Source: Paramecium tetraurelia | Lineage: Eukaryota; Ciliophora; Oligohymenophorea; Peniculida; Parameciidae | DNA: 64,000 bases | Reading direction: 5' to 3' | NCBI RefSeq assembly: GCF_000165425.1 | Contig: NW_001798963.1 | Location: 234,520-298,519, forward strand | Shown: positions 47,835 to 61,063 of the stretch, piece after piece | How the letters are laid out: each line of letters opens with the position of its first letter | Numbering within the stretch: position 1 is the stretch's first letter | Position numbers and translations under genes: made by a program | The notes under the pieces: generated by a model | Told to the model about the DNA's origin: nothing | Seen by the model: only the letters and a program-made list of their open reading frames with translations | Databases searched by the model: none

Positions 47835-50800
47835 ATGAATTAGAAATTCTTCATACTTTCATTAATGCTTGCATTAGCGGCAAGCCAGACATACAGTCTA
47901 ACATCATGCACATGTGCATAATTGTTATCAGAAGGTGATTGTACAAAAAATGCTTCACTTGGATGTTCATGGGATAGCACAAAGAAGGCATGTGCAGTTT
48001 CAACAACACCTGTCACTCCAGTAATGACTTATGCAGCTTATTGTGATACTTTTGCAGAAACTGATTGTCCAAAGGCAAAGCCATGTACCGATTGTGGTAG
48101 TTATGCTGCTTGTGCTTGGGTTGATAGCAAATGTACATACTTCACAGGATGTACAGCTTTTGCCAAAACAACAGACTCTGATTGTTAGGCAATTAGCAAT
48201 AGATGTATTACAGATGGAACTCATTGCGTTGAAGTTGACGCATGTAATACATATAAGAAATAACTTCCTTGTGTCAAAAACACTGCTGGAAGCTTATGTT
48301 ATTGGGATGCAACAAATAATACTTGCGTTGATGCTAATACTTGTGACAAATTACCAGTAAATTTAGCAACAGATTCAGATTGCAGAGCCTTGATTTCAAC
48401 ATGCACAACAAAAACAAGGTGGTGGATGTGTTGACAGTGGAAACAATTGCAGTGATTAAACATTAGAAATTTAATGTGTTTGGAATAAATTAAAAACTAC
48501 TGCTTGTTATTGGGATGGAGCTGCATGCAAAGATAGAATTTGTGATAATGCACCAACAAGTTTGACTACAGATGATGCTTGTAAATTATTCAGAGTAGAT
48601 GGATCATGCACAACTAAAGCAAATGGAGGATGTGTCACTAGAACAACTTGTTCAGCTGCCACCATTTAAGCATCTTGTGTTAAAAATAGTTCAGGCGGTG
48701 ATTGCTATTGGAATGGTACTGCATGTGTTGATAAGAATTGTGCAAATGCACCAGTTACAATGACAACTAACTCTGCTTGCGCAGGATTTGTGACAGGATG
48801 TATTACAAAATCAGGCGGAGGATGTGTTGCAAATGGAGCATGTTCAGTTGCTAATGTTTAAGCAGCTTGTGTTAAGAACTCAAGCAATTAAGATTGTATT
48901 TGGGATACAACATGCAAAGAAAAGACATGTGCTAATGCACCAACCACAAATAATACTCACGATCTCTGTACATCGTATTTGTCAACATGCACCGTTAAAA
49001 CAGGTGGAGGTTGTTAAAATAGAACTTGTGCTAATGCTCCAGTAACCTTAACAACTAATGATGCTTGTGAAGCTTATTTAACTGGAAATAACTGTATCAC
49101 TAAGAGTGGAGGTGGATGTGTCACAAATACTACATGTGCAGCAATAACATTAGAGGCAGCTTGTGTTAAAAATTCATCAGGACAAACTTGCTTCTGGGAT
49201 TCTGCTAGTTCAAGTTGCAAAGATAAAACTTGTTTAAATGCTCCATCAACTAACACCACACACGACCTTTGTTAAGCATTCTTAAATACTTGCACAGTTA
49301 ATTCAACAAGTGCAGGTTGTGTCGAAAAAACATGTGAAAATTCATTAGTTCTTGCTATTTGTGATAAAGATACCAGCAATAGAGCATGTATTTGGAAAGG
49401 AAAGTGCTATAAGAAATAATGTGTGTTGGCTTCATCAGCTACAACCTCTCATGCTGATTGTTAAACTTATTCCTCAGGTTGTACTTTGAGTAATACAGGT
49501 TCAGGTTGCGTAACACTTCCTCTTAAATGTGAGGCTATCACAATTGAAGCCGCCTGTTAAATGAAGTCTAATGGATAACCTTGTGGATGGACTGGAACTT
49601 AATGTATTGATAAGGCTTGCTCTACAGCCTCAAAGACCTTTTCAACTACTACATAATGCTAAACTCATTTATCATCATGTGTTGCTAATAACCCTGCAAC
49701 TGTAAATGGATCAGTAACTATTCAAGGATGTTAGGATTTACCAACTACTTGTGCTGGAAGAAAATCATCAGAAAATTGCGAGATTACTAGAAGTGGATTC
49801 CCTACTTGTCTCTGGGTTTCATCTTCCTCAACTTGTGTCGAAAAATCTTGTACTACTGCAAGCACTGTTGGTACAACAGGCGCACTCTCAACAGGATAAT
49901 TCTCTTTTGCCAATTGTTAAAATTATATCAGTATTTGTACTACAACTAACGCATAAGGTGTTTGCACTGCAACTTCATATCCATGCATATCAAATAATGC
50001 AGGAGATGGATGTATAGCTAAGCCCTCAAGTTGCTCATCACTTATTTAATCAAATTGTTAAGCAGGTTCCAAATCAACAGGAGATTGCTACTGGAATGGA
50101 GCAGCTTGTGTAGATAAAACATGCGCCAACATTGCCTTAACTACACATAATAGTTGCAACACAACATTAAATACATGTACAGTTAATAATGGAGCAACTG
50201 CATGTTAACCCTTGGCAACTGCATGCACATCTTATACAACTTCAGAAAATTGTAAATTGACTTCAGCTAATAAAAAATGTGTTTGGACTGGTTTGGCATG
50301 TAGAAGTGCAACCTGTGCTGATGCTCCCGATGATAACACCTCTGATACTGATGGAGAATGCTTCAATTACTAAACACCAAGCGAAACATGCACAGTCGTT
50401 TATAAAGTTGGAGCACAAGGATGTGTACCACGATCAGCTAATTGTACAGACTATATGACACAAGCTTAATGCCATAAAACACTCACAAATTTAACAGCAA
50501 ATGATGATTGTAAATGGATTGTTGATAAATGTTATGCTACATCTAGCTTTGCTTCTGGAGCTTGCACATCTTTCAAAGGAACTTAAACAATGTGCTAAGG
50601 ATATAGAGTTGGATGCACAAATACTAATTCAGCAACTTCTTCTACTGCTTGTACTTTGGATTGTACATTAAAAACTGGAACGGGCTTAGCATTTTCAGAT
50701 TGCTAAGCTGTAGATACTACATGCTCAGTAAATAGTACTGGAACTGGATGCATAGCTATATAATCTGCCTGCACAGGATATGGATAAACAGCTGCTAATT

Positions 50801-53800
50801 GCTTTAGATCTACAGCTGGATTATGTGCTATGAATGCTGCCTCTCCAGCAACCTGCTAAGCAGTAACTTAGGCATCTGAATGTGTATTAGTGACTGGAAA
50901 AACTGGTTTAGATCATGCAAAATGTTAAGCTTATCATACTTCATGTACTTCTTTAAATGATGGTACTGGATGTTAAGAGTTTAAGGCAACTTGTCCTGCT
51001 TTCACTGGAGACGCTGCACATTGCACTGCCTCATAATAAGGTAAATGCTACTTGAGTGGTTCCGATTGCGTACGTTTCTCTACTTGTGCTGCAATTTCTG
51101 GAATTGGATTAACTGATGCTAAATGCGCAGGATATAATGCAGATTGCACTGTTAATGCTGCTGGCACTGCATGCTAAGAGTAAAAGGCTACATGTGCTGT
51201 GTACTTAACTCAAGATTCTTGCACTACATCAAAAGATACAGCAACAGCCGATAAATGTGCTTGGAGTGGAACAGCTTGCGTTGCAGTAACAACTGTTGCA
51301 ACTTAGTGTGCATTTGTTACAGGGTCTGGTTTGGATGATACATAATGTGCAACTTATAATGCTGGTTGTGTTGCTAATTCTACAGGAACAGCTTGTTAAG
51401 AGAAAAAGGCCACTTGTGCAGCTTATACAACCACTGCTGCATGTGGTACATCAACAGCTGGCAAATGCTATTGGAATAGTGCTGCATCACCAGCTGCTTG
51501 CATTTCTATTACTACAGTGGCAACTGATTGTTAATTAGTTTTGGGATCTGGTTTAGATGATGCTAAATGTGGAGCTTACCTAACAGGCTGTGTCGCACTT
51601 TCAACCGGAGCGGGTTGTTAAGAGAAAAAGGCCACTTGTGCAGCTTACACAACCACTACTGCATGTGGAACATCAACAGCTGGCAAATGCTATTGGAATA
51701 GTGCTGCATCACCAGCTGCTTGCATTTCAATTACTACAGCTTCGAGCGATTGTTAATTAGTTTTGGGATCTGGTTTGGATGATACTAAATGTGGAGCTTA
51801 CCTTACAGATTGTGTTGCACTTTCTACCGGAGCAGGTTGTTAAGAGAAAAAGGCCACTTGTGCAGGTTATACAACCACTGCTGCATGTGGAACATCAGGA
51901 GCTGGCAAATGCTATTGGAATAGTGCTGCATCACCAGCTGCTTGCATTTCTATTACTACAGTGGCAACTGATTGTTAATTAGTTTTGGGATCTGGTTTAG
52001 ATGATGCTAAATGTGGAGCTTACCTAACAGGCTGTGTCGCACTTTCAACTGGAGCAGGTTGTTAAGAGAAAAAGGCCACTTGTGGAGTTTATACAACCAC
52101 TGCTGCATGCGGAACATCAACAGCTGGCAAATGCTATTGGAATAGTGCTGCATCACCAGCTGCTTGCATCTCTATTACTACAGTGGCAACTGATTGTTAA
52201 TTAGTTTTGGGATCTGGTTTGGATGATACTAAATGTTCAGCTTACAACGCAGGTTGCACATCTCTTGTTGATGGTACTGCTTGTTAAGAGGAAAAAGCAA
52301 ACTGCAAAGATTACACCACACAAAATAAATGTACTTCAACTTCGAGTGTAACTTGTATTTGGTTTGAAAATGCTTGTTATTCTATCACTGCAGTAAGTTG
52401 CAGTTCAATAACTGGAACTTCTCTTGATCATACAAAATGCTAAGCCTATAACACTAAATGTACTTCAATTACAGATGGTACAGCATGCTAAGATTTTAAG
52501 ACTACATGTGAATAATACCCAGGTACTGCAGCAGGATGTACTAAAACTGCTACTTCAAAATGTTATGTATATAACTCTGCTTGTATAACAATTTCAAATG
52601 TGGCTACAGATTGCGCCAAAATAACTGGTTCTAATTTAACCTATGACACTTGCTAATCATACAATACAGGATGTAGCGTAAATAGAGCTAAAACTGCTTG
52701 CGTTTAATAATAGGCTTTATGTTCTGGTTACAGCAGTGCAATGACTAGTTGTTATAAATCAGCAGCTGGATTATGTATTGCAGGTTAATCTGGTGACACT
52801 TCTTGTGTAGCTGCCTCAACTGCTTCAACTTGCGATGCAGTATTTTTAGGAGCTGGAAATTATAATGATGCTAATTGTAGCTCATTCAAAACAGGATGTA
52901 CTGTTAATGGAAGTGCATGCACTGCTAGAACTTGTGCTAATGCTACTGGTATAACATTTAATCACGCTAATTGCAACTCTTGGCTCAATACTTGTACTGT
53001 TAATAGTGGAAGTTCTGCATGTTAAGCTATGGCTTCAAAATGTGCAGATTAGTAATCCACTGCTTGCTAATATTCTGTTGAAGGTGAATGTGTTGTTGTT
53101 AATTCTGCTTGTGTCAGAAAGACATGTGATACTGCTACAGCTGATGCAAGCTTTGACTCTGATAGTGAATGTGGAACATATTAATAATCATGCACAGTAG
53201 CAAGATTAGGTGCATGTTAGGCTAGAACTGCTTGTGCCTCATATAAGTCATTACTCTAATGTAAATTCAACACAAGTGGAGGAAAATGTTTCTGGAACCC
53301 AACAGCTAAAACCTGCGTTGATTTGAATTGCGGAAATATTGAAGCAACAACTACCTATGATTCTCATTCAGAATGTGTTGCTGTTGACTCCACTTTATTA
53401 TGTACTGTTAGAGCTACTAATGGAGCAGCTGTTCCAGGATGTATGGCTAGAGGGTCATGCAGTTCATACACTATTGAAGATTAATGCCGCACTAATTCAA
53501 ATGGAGGAGAGTGTGTTTGGAATACAAATGCTAACTTACCTGCCCCTGCATGTTAGGATAAATCTTGTACTAGTGCACCAACTTCTACAGCCACCCATAA
53601 TGATTGCTTTGCTTACTATACTTCAGCAACTGTTAAATGTACAGTGGCTGCTACTCCAAGTAATAGTGGAGGTGCTGCAACTTTGGGAGGATGCTAATAG
53701 ACTGCTGCTTGTTCAAGTTACATTGATAAAGAGTAATGCTAGATCAATGCAAATGGTGATCCATGTGGATGGAATGGAACATAATGTGCTGATAAATCAT

Positions 53801-56025
53801 GTGCCACTGCACCTGCTACTGCTGATTATGATGATGATACAAAATGCAGAGCCTATTTCAGTAATAAGTGCACAGTTTCTGAAACAGGACAAGGATGTGT
53901 TGATATCCCTGCAACTTGTGAAACAATGACTTAAAAATAATGCAACCTTAACAAGAATGGAGATCCTTGCTATTGGACAGGAACAGCTTGCATAACAAAG
54001 TCTTGTGATAATGCTCCTGATTCAACTGCAACAGCAGATGATTGCAATACATATTTATCAGGTTGTACTTTGGATAGCGTGAAATGCAAAACCAAAGTTT
54101 GTGAAGATTTTGCTTTTGCTACAGATGCTCTATGTAAATAAGCAATTTCTACATGCACAACAAATGGAACAAATTGTGTCACTAGAGGTACATGTTTCCA
54201 AGCCTTAAGTCAATCAGGATGTGTCACTTCTTCAACAGGGTAATAATGTGAATGGATACCAGCTGTTTTGAATGCATAAAATGTTGTTACTTCCCCTGCA
54301 TATTGTACAATAAAGACTTGTAGTACTGCACCTCTAACTTTAACAAGCGAAGCAGCTTGTGCTAGTTATTTCACAAATTGTACTACAAAGAATGGAGGTG
54401 GATGCGTTACTAAATCCTCATGCTCAGCTGTTACTATTGATGTCGCTTGTACAACTGCCTTAAATGGTACTGTTTGTGCTTGGGATAGTGCATAAAATAA
54501 ATGCAGAGATAAAGATTGCTAGGATTTCAGTGGAACTACACATGCAGCATGCTAAACTTAGAGAGCTGGATGTACTGCTGGTGCAAATGGAAAATGCGCA
54601 AGAGTGTAAAATTGTGAGTAAACCACCGTAAGAGCAGCTTGCATAGAAGGATCAAACGGACCATGCTTATGGATTGATAAGTATCCAAATAATGACGGAA
54701 CTAAAGGAGCTTGTTTCAGATATACATCATGCAAAAGTTTATAATGGAATAATGATGCATCATGCAAATGGATTAGCAACAAATGCACTACAAATGGATC
54801 TAATTGTGTAGGAATTACATTATGTTCTGAAACTAATACTGATGGAGGCTGTGTTACAGGTTATGATGGTGCTTGTATTCAATCAGTTCCAGCCTTGAAT
54901 TCATCTGATCCAAAAGTTTGCAAACCATATACTTCTTGTGCAGATGCCTTCTACACAACTCATTCAGATTGTTAAATTGCTAGTAACAAATGTACCACAA
55001 ATGGAACAACTGGATGTATTGCATTAGGTGCTTGCTCATCATACACTTCTTAAGCTGGATGCTATTTCAATGATAAAGGAGCTGTATTGTAATCTGGAGC
55101 CATCGTTTCTACTGGACTTTGTACATGGGATACCACAGCAAGTAGTTGCAGAGATTAAACATGCGCAGATTTGACTGGTACTACTCATGCAACATGCTCA
55201 TCCCAACTTTCAACATGCACATCAGATGGAACTACATGTTTACTCAAAGGAGCCTGTTCATCATACTCTACTTAAACTGCCTGCACAACTGCTGTTGGAT
55301 CAGATGGCATTTGTTATTGGGAACTTGCATCTGCTACAAATAACAACACTGCTAAATGTAGATTACTCACTTGTGCTGACATTCAAAATGGCACATCAAC
55401 CAGTGTTTGTGTTGTAGCTTTGTCAACTTGTGTTTCTAATGGAACTGCTTGCATTCCTAAAGCCAATTGCTCCACTTATACAAATAAAATAGCTTGCAAC
55501 TCTGGAGGGTTAGATGGTATTTGTGTATTCACATAATCAACTGCAACTGGAGCAGTTGCTGGTACTGGAACTTGTGCTTTAATGACATCTTGTACTACAG
55601 CCAATAATGATTAAATTGCTTGTTAAGCTGCTAGAGATAGATGCTCATGGACACCACCCTCAGGAAGTGGAGCTACTGCAGTTGCTAGTAAATGTGCTAC
55701 TCACACTTGCGCTACAAATTAAGCAACTAATGGTGCTTGTACTAGATTTTTAAATTGGGACAAAAAGACTTAATAAGTTTGTACACTTGTTAGTGGTACA
55801 TGTACAGCAACAGACCCCTCTACTTTGTCTTCAAATGATTGTTTCTTAGTTTCTGGTTACACTTATACTTGGAATGCATCAACTAGCAAATGTGGAGTTT
55901 GCACAGCAGTTGTGGTTCAACCAAATACTTCAGACAATAATACAAACAATACAGACAATAACACAACAACAGATTCAGGTTACATCCTTGGCATGTCAAT
56001 TGTTTTAGGATATCTCATGTTCTGA
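47835..56025 (+). pseudogene. Paramecium surface (immobilization) antigen gene with a +1 frameshift
   Basis: An 8.2 kb intronless reading frame for about 2,730 residues. It begins with a signal peptide (MNQKFFILSLMLALAAS) and ends with an Asn/Thr-rich stalk and a hydrophobic tail (GYILGMSIVLGYLMF), as expected for a GPI anchor. In between, Cys recurs with the strict periodicity of the Paramecium surface antigen domain, units of about 70-75 residues with CxWxxxxC and Ala/Thr-rich loops. Frame 0 is open from 47835 to about 48417. At 48411-48418 one extra A shifts the frame: the domain continues in frame 1 (GGGCVDSGNNCSD) without a TGA to 56025, whereas frame 0 meets a TGA within 20 bp. The gene is therefore broken, unless this is a base-call error. 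Antigen genes are subtelomeric and expressed one at a time. Confidence 0.9.
51307..52417 (+). repeat. 222-bp (74-aa) tandem repeats in the antigen gene
   Basis: The segment reading LVLGSGLDDAKCGAYLTGC recurs at about 51,530, 51,752, 51,974 and 52,196, exactly 222 bp apart. Within the block whole stretches such as GKCYWNSAASPAACISITT are nearly identical in DNA. A more diverged copy precedes it at about 51,308 and another follows. Central tandem repeats are usual in Paramecium surface antigens. The near-identity of the inner copies suggests recent duplication or gene conversion. Confidence 0.9.
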
Positions 56026-56456
56026 TGAGAATGATTTTTAAATATATATAGGGAAAAATTTATTAAATATAAAAAAAATCTTTATAATTATTAAGATATA
56101 GAAAATAATGTTGCCATTATTTTTCTCCTTACATTTTTGTTCATTTATTTGTTGAATCAATTTAAAGTTATTTCAACATCTTATATTCCAACAATAATTT
56201 TTAAATGAATCTTAAACCGCAAAATATATTTGGTTGAATAGGGATCATGAATTTTTGTTTTTATTTCAACTTCAAGTGAAGAGGGAAAAACTGAATGCCT
56301 AGCAATAGTCCATGATAAAAAGAATCCAATGTTTTTGATTGCATGATGTTTAATAATGGTTAGCTTTTAGGTTTTCTACTTACTTAAAAATAAATATTTT
56401 TCAATTACCTATTATCATTACTCGAGATCACATATAATTATAACTTAATTGAATGA

Positions 56457-56678
56457 TATCAAGAAGCCTAGGAACATTATGATTAAGCTACCTGGATAAA
56501 CCCTGATGATTCGGACTATTATTGGGACAAAGGTGCCATTCAATTTTTAATACTTCATAGTTGATGTATTATTTACTAACCATACCCCACCAAACCAAGT
56601 AGATTTGAAGAAGCATTAGATTTTTATGATTAGCTATTTAGATAAACACAGAAACCAATTTCCCAACCTTTTGTTTGA
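56457..56678 (+). pseudogene. TPR-like fragment, decayed
   Basis: One frame reads YQEAQEHYDQATWINPDDSD then YYWDKGAIQFLI, the pattern of a tetratricopeptide repeat (helix A/B, aromatic and Gly/Ala positions, and the N/DP turn). A TGA at 56562-56564 interrupts it, and TPR-like sequence returns (SRFEEALDFYDQLFRQTQKP) before a TGA at 56676-56678. A TGA also lies just upstream, and there is no ATG. Ciliate genomes carry many TPR genes; this is a relic of one. Confidence 0.6.
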
Positions 56679-57715
56679 ACTTCCAATTTTTCCTAACATT
56701 TATAAAAATTAAATTTAATTTTTCAAATTTTATAGACACACTATTCCTTTCCCTATTGCAAATGAATTTCTTTTTAAGAAGTTGCTTATGAAAATAGTAC
56801 TGTAATTCAGATCCTTTACCAAAATTTGAACAAAATGAAAAAAATTAGAAAAAGAGTGGTCAAAATCCTCATCAATTCCTCAAAGTGAGTTCTCTGCTAA
56901 AATAGTACAGTTATAGCAAAAAATTGAAATAAACATGTAGTTTCGTGTTCTAAAGCAATTGGTTTAAATATGTTTTGAAGAATGAAGGATATATATATTT
57001 AAATATGGTGTATTTGCAGTAGCATACTGTTCAATGAAACATATGAGTTGGCTATTTGCTATGACCACTATTACTTATTCACATTAATAGGAGAATTCAA
57101 TAATAATTCGCCTTCATTAAATTTGATTTATCATACTTTGTAGCTAATAATTTGGGATATCTTAATAAGAAAATCTTGAAAGGTTCCCAAATAGCCTCTC
57201 CAAATGGAATGCTTTTAGGCATCTTATCATAACACAGTTTAGTTTAGTATTTTCTGTTATAACATTAGATATATTCAAAAACCATTGCAAAACTCCTTTA
57301 AGTATACAAGACGATTTCCTTAAAAGTTGTTTCCACAATAAAGGGATAGAGGTGGATAAGGTATTCAATATGTTAATAAGATTAGTCTTAATTTTTTTTA
57401 TATTTCAACCCTCTTTAAATTGATTTATTTGATTTAATATGTCTTCTTTTTTTTGTTAAGTAAATTTCTATCAATAAAAAATCTAAACATTCAAAGTAAA
57501 GTAAAATTTTATATTGTTTGACAATAATTAATATCAATTAAATGGAAGATTTTTAGTTATTTATTAAATTGAGTTTAATTAAATGTGAAAATTGTGAAAT
57601 ACCATAAGTTATTTTGAATCTATCCATTTTTACTAAATATATCTACAACCCCAATCGATTATTGAAATCTTTTATAAAGCCACAAAAGAAATTTTCAAGA
57701 GATTCCTTTATCTGA

Positions 57716-57943
57716 ATACAGAAGTTAGTCTATACTTATCAGAAGTATCAATAGGAGTAAGGATAACCTACGGTTGAATATCTTTATGAATAATAGCTTC
57801 AAGTTTGAGCAAGGATAAGAGGCGCAAAATTTAGGGAATATATATAGATATATTTGAAAGCTAAGAAGTTACAAAAATAAAACTATATGGCATTAATTGA
57901 ATTACCTTTTAAAATAGAGGTGGAGGTATAATAAGGTGATTGA
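57716..57943 (+). pseudogene. Decayed coding fragment with in-frame TGA
   Basis: One frame reads EQGQPTVEYLYEQQLQV, then TGA (57806-57808), then ARIRGAKFREYIQIYLKAKK and MALIELPFKIEVEVQQGD, ending at TGA 57941-57943. Another TGA precedes it at 57713. The sequence is protein-like on both sides of the stop, but no intron removes it. I do not recognise the family. Confidence 0.45.
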
Positions 57944-58330
57944 TCAGGACAACTCGCCTCACTACTCTAATAATGGCAAAGAAAAAGATTCCCTTATTAT
58001 AACAAGGATAAATTTAATTAATAACTTAGAGTAGGTGTACTAACAAATGCTTCTGTATAGCTCAGCGTTTTCTATCACCTCTCCTACTTTATAGCCTCCT
58101 AGTGAAAGATAAAAAAACGTTTTTTCTTCTCTTAACTCCTACATTATAAAACTATAAACTCATTTTTAATCAAATCTTATAAAGGGTCTATTTCATAATT
58201 GTTGGAAAATTTATTTTATCTATATTCCATAAGATTACAAAAGTGGAGGAAAATATAGTTGTTTTGTCCAAGAAATCTTAAATAATATTATGAAATTGGA
58301 TAAATTTAATTGCATAATTGTTAATAATAA

Positions 58331-61063
58331 TCATTATTGTTTTTATTGTAATCCAATTTAGTTTTCTAATATGCAACTTCCTCGTTAATAAAATAATGTC
58401 TTCAAGTTTATGCCTGAATGATTAATAAATTCACCTTTCAAAATTAGAGCTCCTTATGATTAAAATATAAGCTATTATGATATCAAAAGGGTAGTTAATG
58501 AACAAAAAATACCATTGTTTTGAAGAAGGTTGTTTGTAAAATTATTGGGTTAAAATTATGCAAGGATGTCTTTATAACGATTATCTGAAGATAGGATTTA
58601 TTATCCTGTTTTAACATCCCATATATGGACAGAGTTATCATTACTACCAGATACTAATTTAGTACCATCAGGAGAGAAATTGACTGAATTAACTGTGGCA
58701 GGATGATCATCTAATTTGGTTTTTAACTATCTTGTCTTAACATCCCATAAACGAATAGAATTATCGAAACTACCAGATGCTAATGTAGTATTGTCTCGAG
58801 AGAAATTGACAGAAAGAATTCCATTTGAATGACCAATTAATTTGGCTTTTTATTATCCTGTCTTAACATCCCATAAACAGATAGACTAATCTTCACTACC
58901 AGATGCTAATGTCGTACCATCAGGTGAGAAATTGACTGAATAAACTGTTGATGAATGACCATCTAATTTAGCTTTTTATTATCCAGTCTTAATCATCCCA
59001 CTAAAATGGTTAAATTATCCCCACTACCAGAAGCTAATAAAGTACCATTAGGAGAGAAATTGACTGAATAAACTGTTTAAGAATGACCATCTAATTTGAC
59101 TTTTTATTATCCTGTCTTAACATCCCATAAAAGGATTAACTTATCCCAACTACCAGAAGCTAATAAAGTACCATCAGGAGAGAAATTGACTGAATAAACT
59201 GTTTAAGAATGACCATCTAATTTGGCTTTTTATTATCCTGTCTTAACATCCCATATACAGATAGAGTTATCATGACTACCAGATGCTAATATAGTACTGT
59301 CAGGAGAGAAATTGACTGAAGTAACAGTTTCTGAATGACCATCTAATTTGGCTTTTTATTATCCTGTCTTAACATCCCATAAACGAATAGAATTATCAAA
59401 ACTACCAGATGCTAATATAGTACCATCAAGTGAGAAATTGACTGAATTAACGTAACCTGAATGACCATCCAATTTGACTTTTTATTATCCCGTCTTGGTA
59501 TCCCATAAACGGATAGAATTATCTGAACTACCAGATGCTAATGTAGTACCATCAGGAGAGAAATTGACTGACACAACAGTTGATAAATGACCATCTACTT
59601 TGGCTTTTTAATATCCTGTCTTAACATCCCATAAACGGATAGATTTATCTACACTACCAGATGCTAATGTAGTATGATCAGGAGAGAAATTGACTGACAA
59701 AACACTTGATAAATGACCATCGAATTTGGCTTTTTATTATCCTGACTTAACATCCCATAAACGGATAGAGTTATCTGAACTCACTAGATGCTAATGTAGA
59801 ACCATCAGGAGAGAAATTGACTGAATTAACATAACCTGAGTGACCAATTAATTTGGCTTTTTATTATCCTGTCTTAACATCCCATAAACGGATAGATTTA
59901 TCTTCACTACCAGATGCTAATATAGTACTTTCAGGAGAGAAATTGACTGAATACACACAACCTGAATGACCAATAAAAATGGCTTTTTATTTTCCTGTCT
60001 TAACATCCCATAACCTGATAGAATTATCCCAACTACCAGATGCTAATGTAGTACCATCACAAGAGAAATTGACTGAATTAACATAATCTAAATGGCCATC
60101 TAATTTGGCTTTTTATTATCCTGTCTTAACATCCCATAAACGGATAGATTTATCTACACTACCAGATGCTAATATAGTACTGTCAGGAGAGAAATTGACT
60201 GAATACACAAAATCTGAATGACCAATAAAAATGGCTTTTTATTTTCCTGTCTTAACATCCCATAAACGAATAGTTTAATCATCACTACCGGATGCTAATG
60301 TAGTACCATTAGGAGAGAAACATACTGAATTTACATAATCGCGGTGACCATCTATTTTCACTTTTTATTTTCCTGTCTAAACATCCCATAAACGGATAGA
60401 ATTATCACAACTACCAGAAGCTAATAAAGTACCATCAGGAGAGAAACAAATTGAATTAACTTAATTTGAATGGCCATCTAATATATTTAACTCATGTATT
60501 TTTATATTCTTCCATTTACAATTAAATAATTATGCTTAATTCAAGTTAATTCCACTAATATCTACATTATCAAATTCTGACTCATTGAAATTGCATCTAA
60601 CAAAATTTCCTCCAGCTAAAGACGTATCTTTAATCCTGATATTCTCAAAATTTTATTCCTTCAAATCCACTTTCATTTCTACTAAAAAATTGAGTGAATT
60701 AGATCCACATTAAATAAATTTCTCATCAAAGGCTGTCATTTGTACGAGGAATTTCAAAAATTCAATGATCTGTCTATCTTAACCAATCTTTATAATCAAT
60801 TCTTTTCTTATTTATTCTTAATCCACTTTTAAAAAGTTCTTTTTATTAAAGTCAAGCTCACTTATTTTTTTGAGAATATTAATGAAGAGATCAATATTTT
60901 TAATTCCCTGCTCGAGCTTTTGAGGGTTTAAATTCTTCAATGTGTTTGTGATTTTTCCTCTCTTAAACATGTTAATAAGAATAGGGTAGCATTAGATATC
61001 AAAATTTTTAACTGTTGCCAAAATCTTAGACAAATTGTCATTCTACTCTGTTTTGCAATCCAT
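58331..61063 (-). pseudogene. Pentapeptide/WD40-repeat gene with two compensating frameshifts
   Basis: From ATG 61063 the minus strand reads a helical N-terminus, a short pentapeptide-repeat-like block at about 140-195 (DTSLAGGNFVRCNFNES, DNVDISGINLNQAQLFNC), and then WD40 blades of 42 residues ([35 protein letters not shown]). After about five intact blades a 1-nt insertion near 59,781-59,790 shifts the frame and a TGA follows within 90 bp. A further two inserted bases near 58,987-59,000 restore it. The last two and a half blades and a C-terminal domain (SLTTLLISQQLIFQSQGALI, LKTLFYQRGSCILENQIGLQ) are then in frame to the TGA at 58331-58333. The overall span is an exact multiple of three. 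As written the gene makes a truncated protein. Confidence 0.8.
58600..60480 (-). repeat. About 15 tandem 126-bp WD40 units
   Basis: The plus-strand marker CTTAACATCCCATAAACGG recurs about every 126 bp (near 58,609, 58,735, 58,861, then to 60,373). The units are highly alike in DNA, not only in protein, which points to recent tandem expansion or homogenisation. Fifteen blades would make two seven-bladed propellers with one to spare. Confidence 0.85.

Larger units (their letters stand above)
56026..58330. other. Subtelomeric DNA with decayed gene fragments
   Basis: A 2.3 kb stretch between the antigen gene and the WD40 array, with no intact gene. It contains two recognisable relics (listed separately at 56457 and 57716). 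Smaller protein-like scraps lie near 57,000-57,400. A long plus-strand open frame at 57,858-58,421 lacks an ATG and overlaps the end of the WD40 gene, so I do not call it. Confidence 0.6.

Noticed and set aside
51307-52417. CRISPR-like or mobile-element repeats
   Set aside because: The repeats are in frame and encode the antigen's 74-aa unit.
49074-54788. Minus-strand and other-frame ORFs across the antigen gene
   Set aside because: They are shadows of the Cys/Thr/Ala-periodic antigen frame; only that frame has a signal peptide, Cys spacing and GPI-type tail.
57162-57368. Minus-strand ORF in the subtelomere
   Set aside because: No ATG-linked domain, no splice support and low complexity; treated as spacer.
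57858-58421. Long plus-strand open frame (about 187 codons)
   Set aside because: No ATG, overlaps the 3' end of the WD40 gene on the other strand, and long stop-free runs are expected with a single stop codon in AT-rich DNA.
58600-60480. CRISPR-like direct repeats
   Set aside because: The 126-bp period encodes WD40 blades with no unique spacers, and the organism is a eukaryote.
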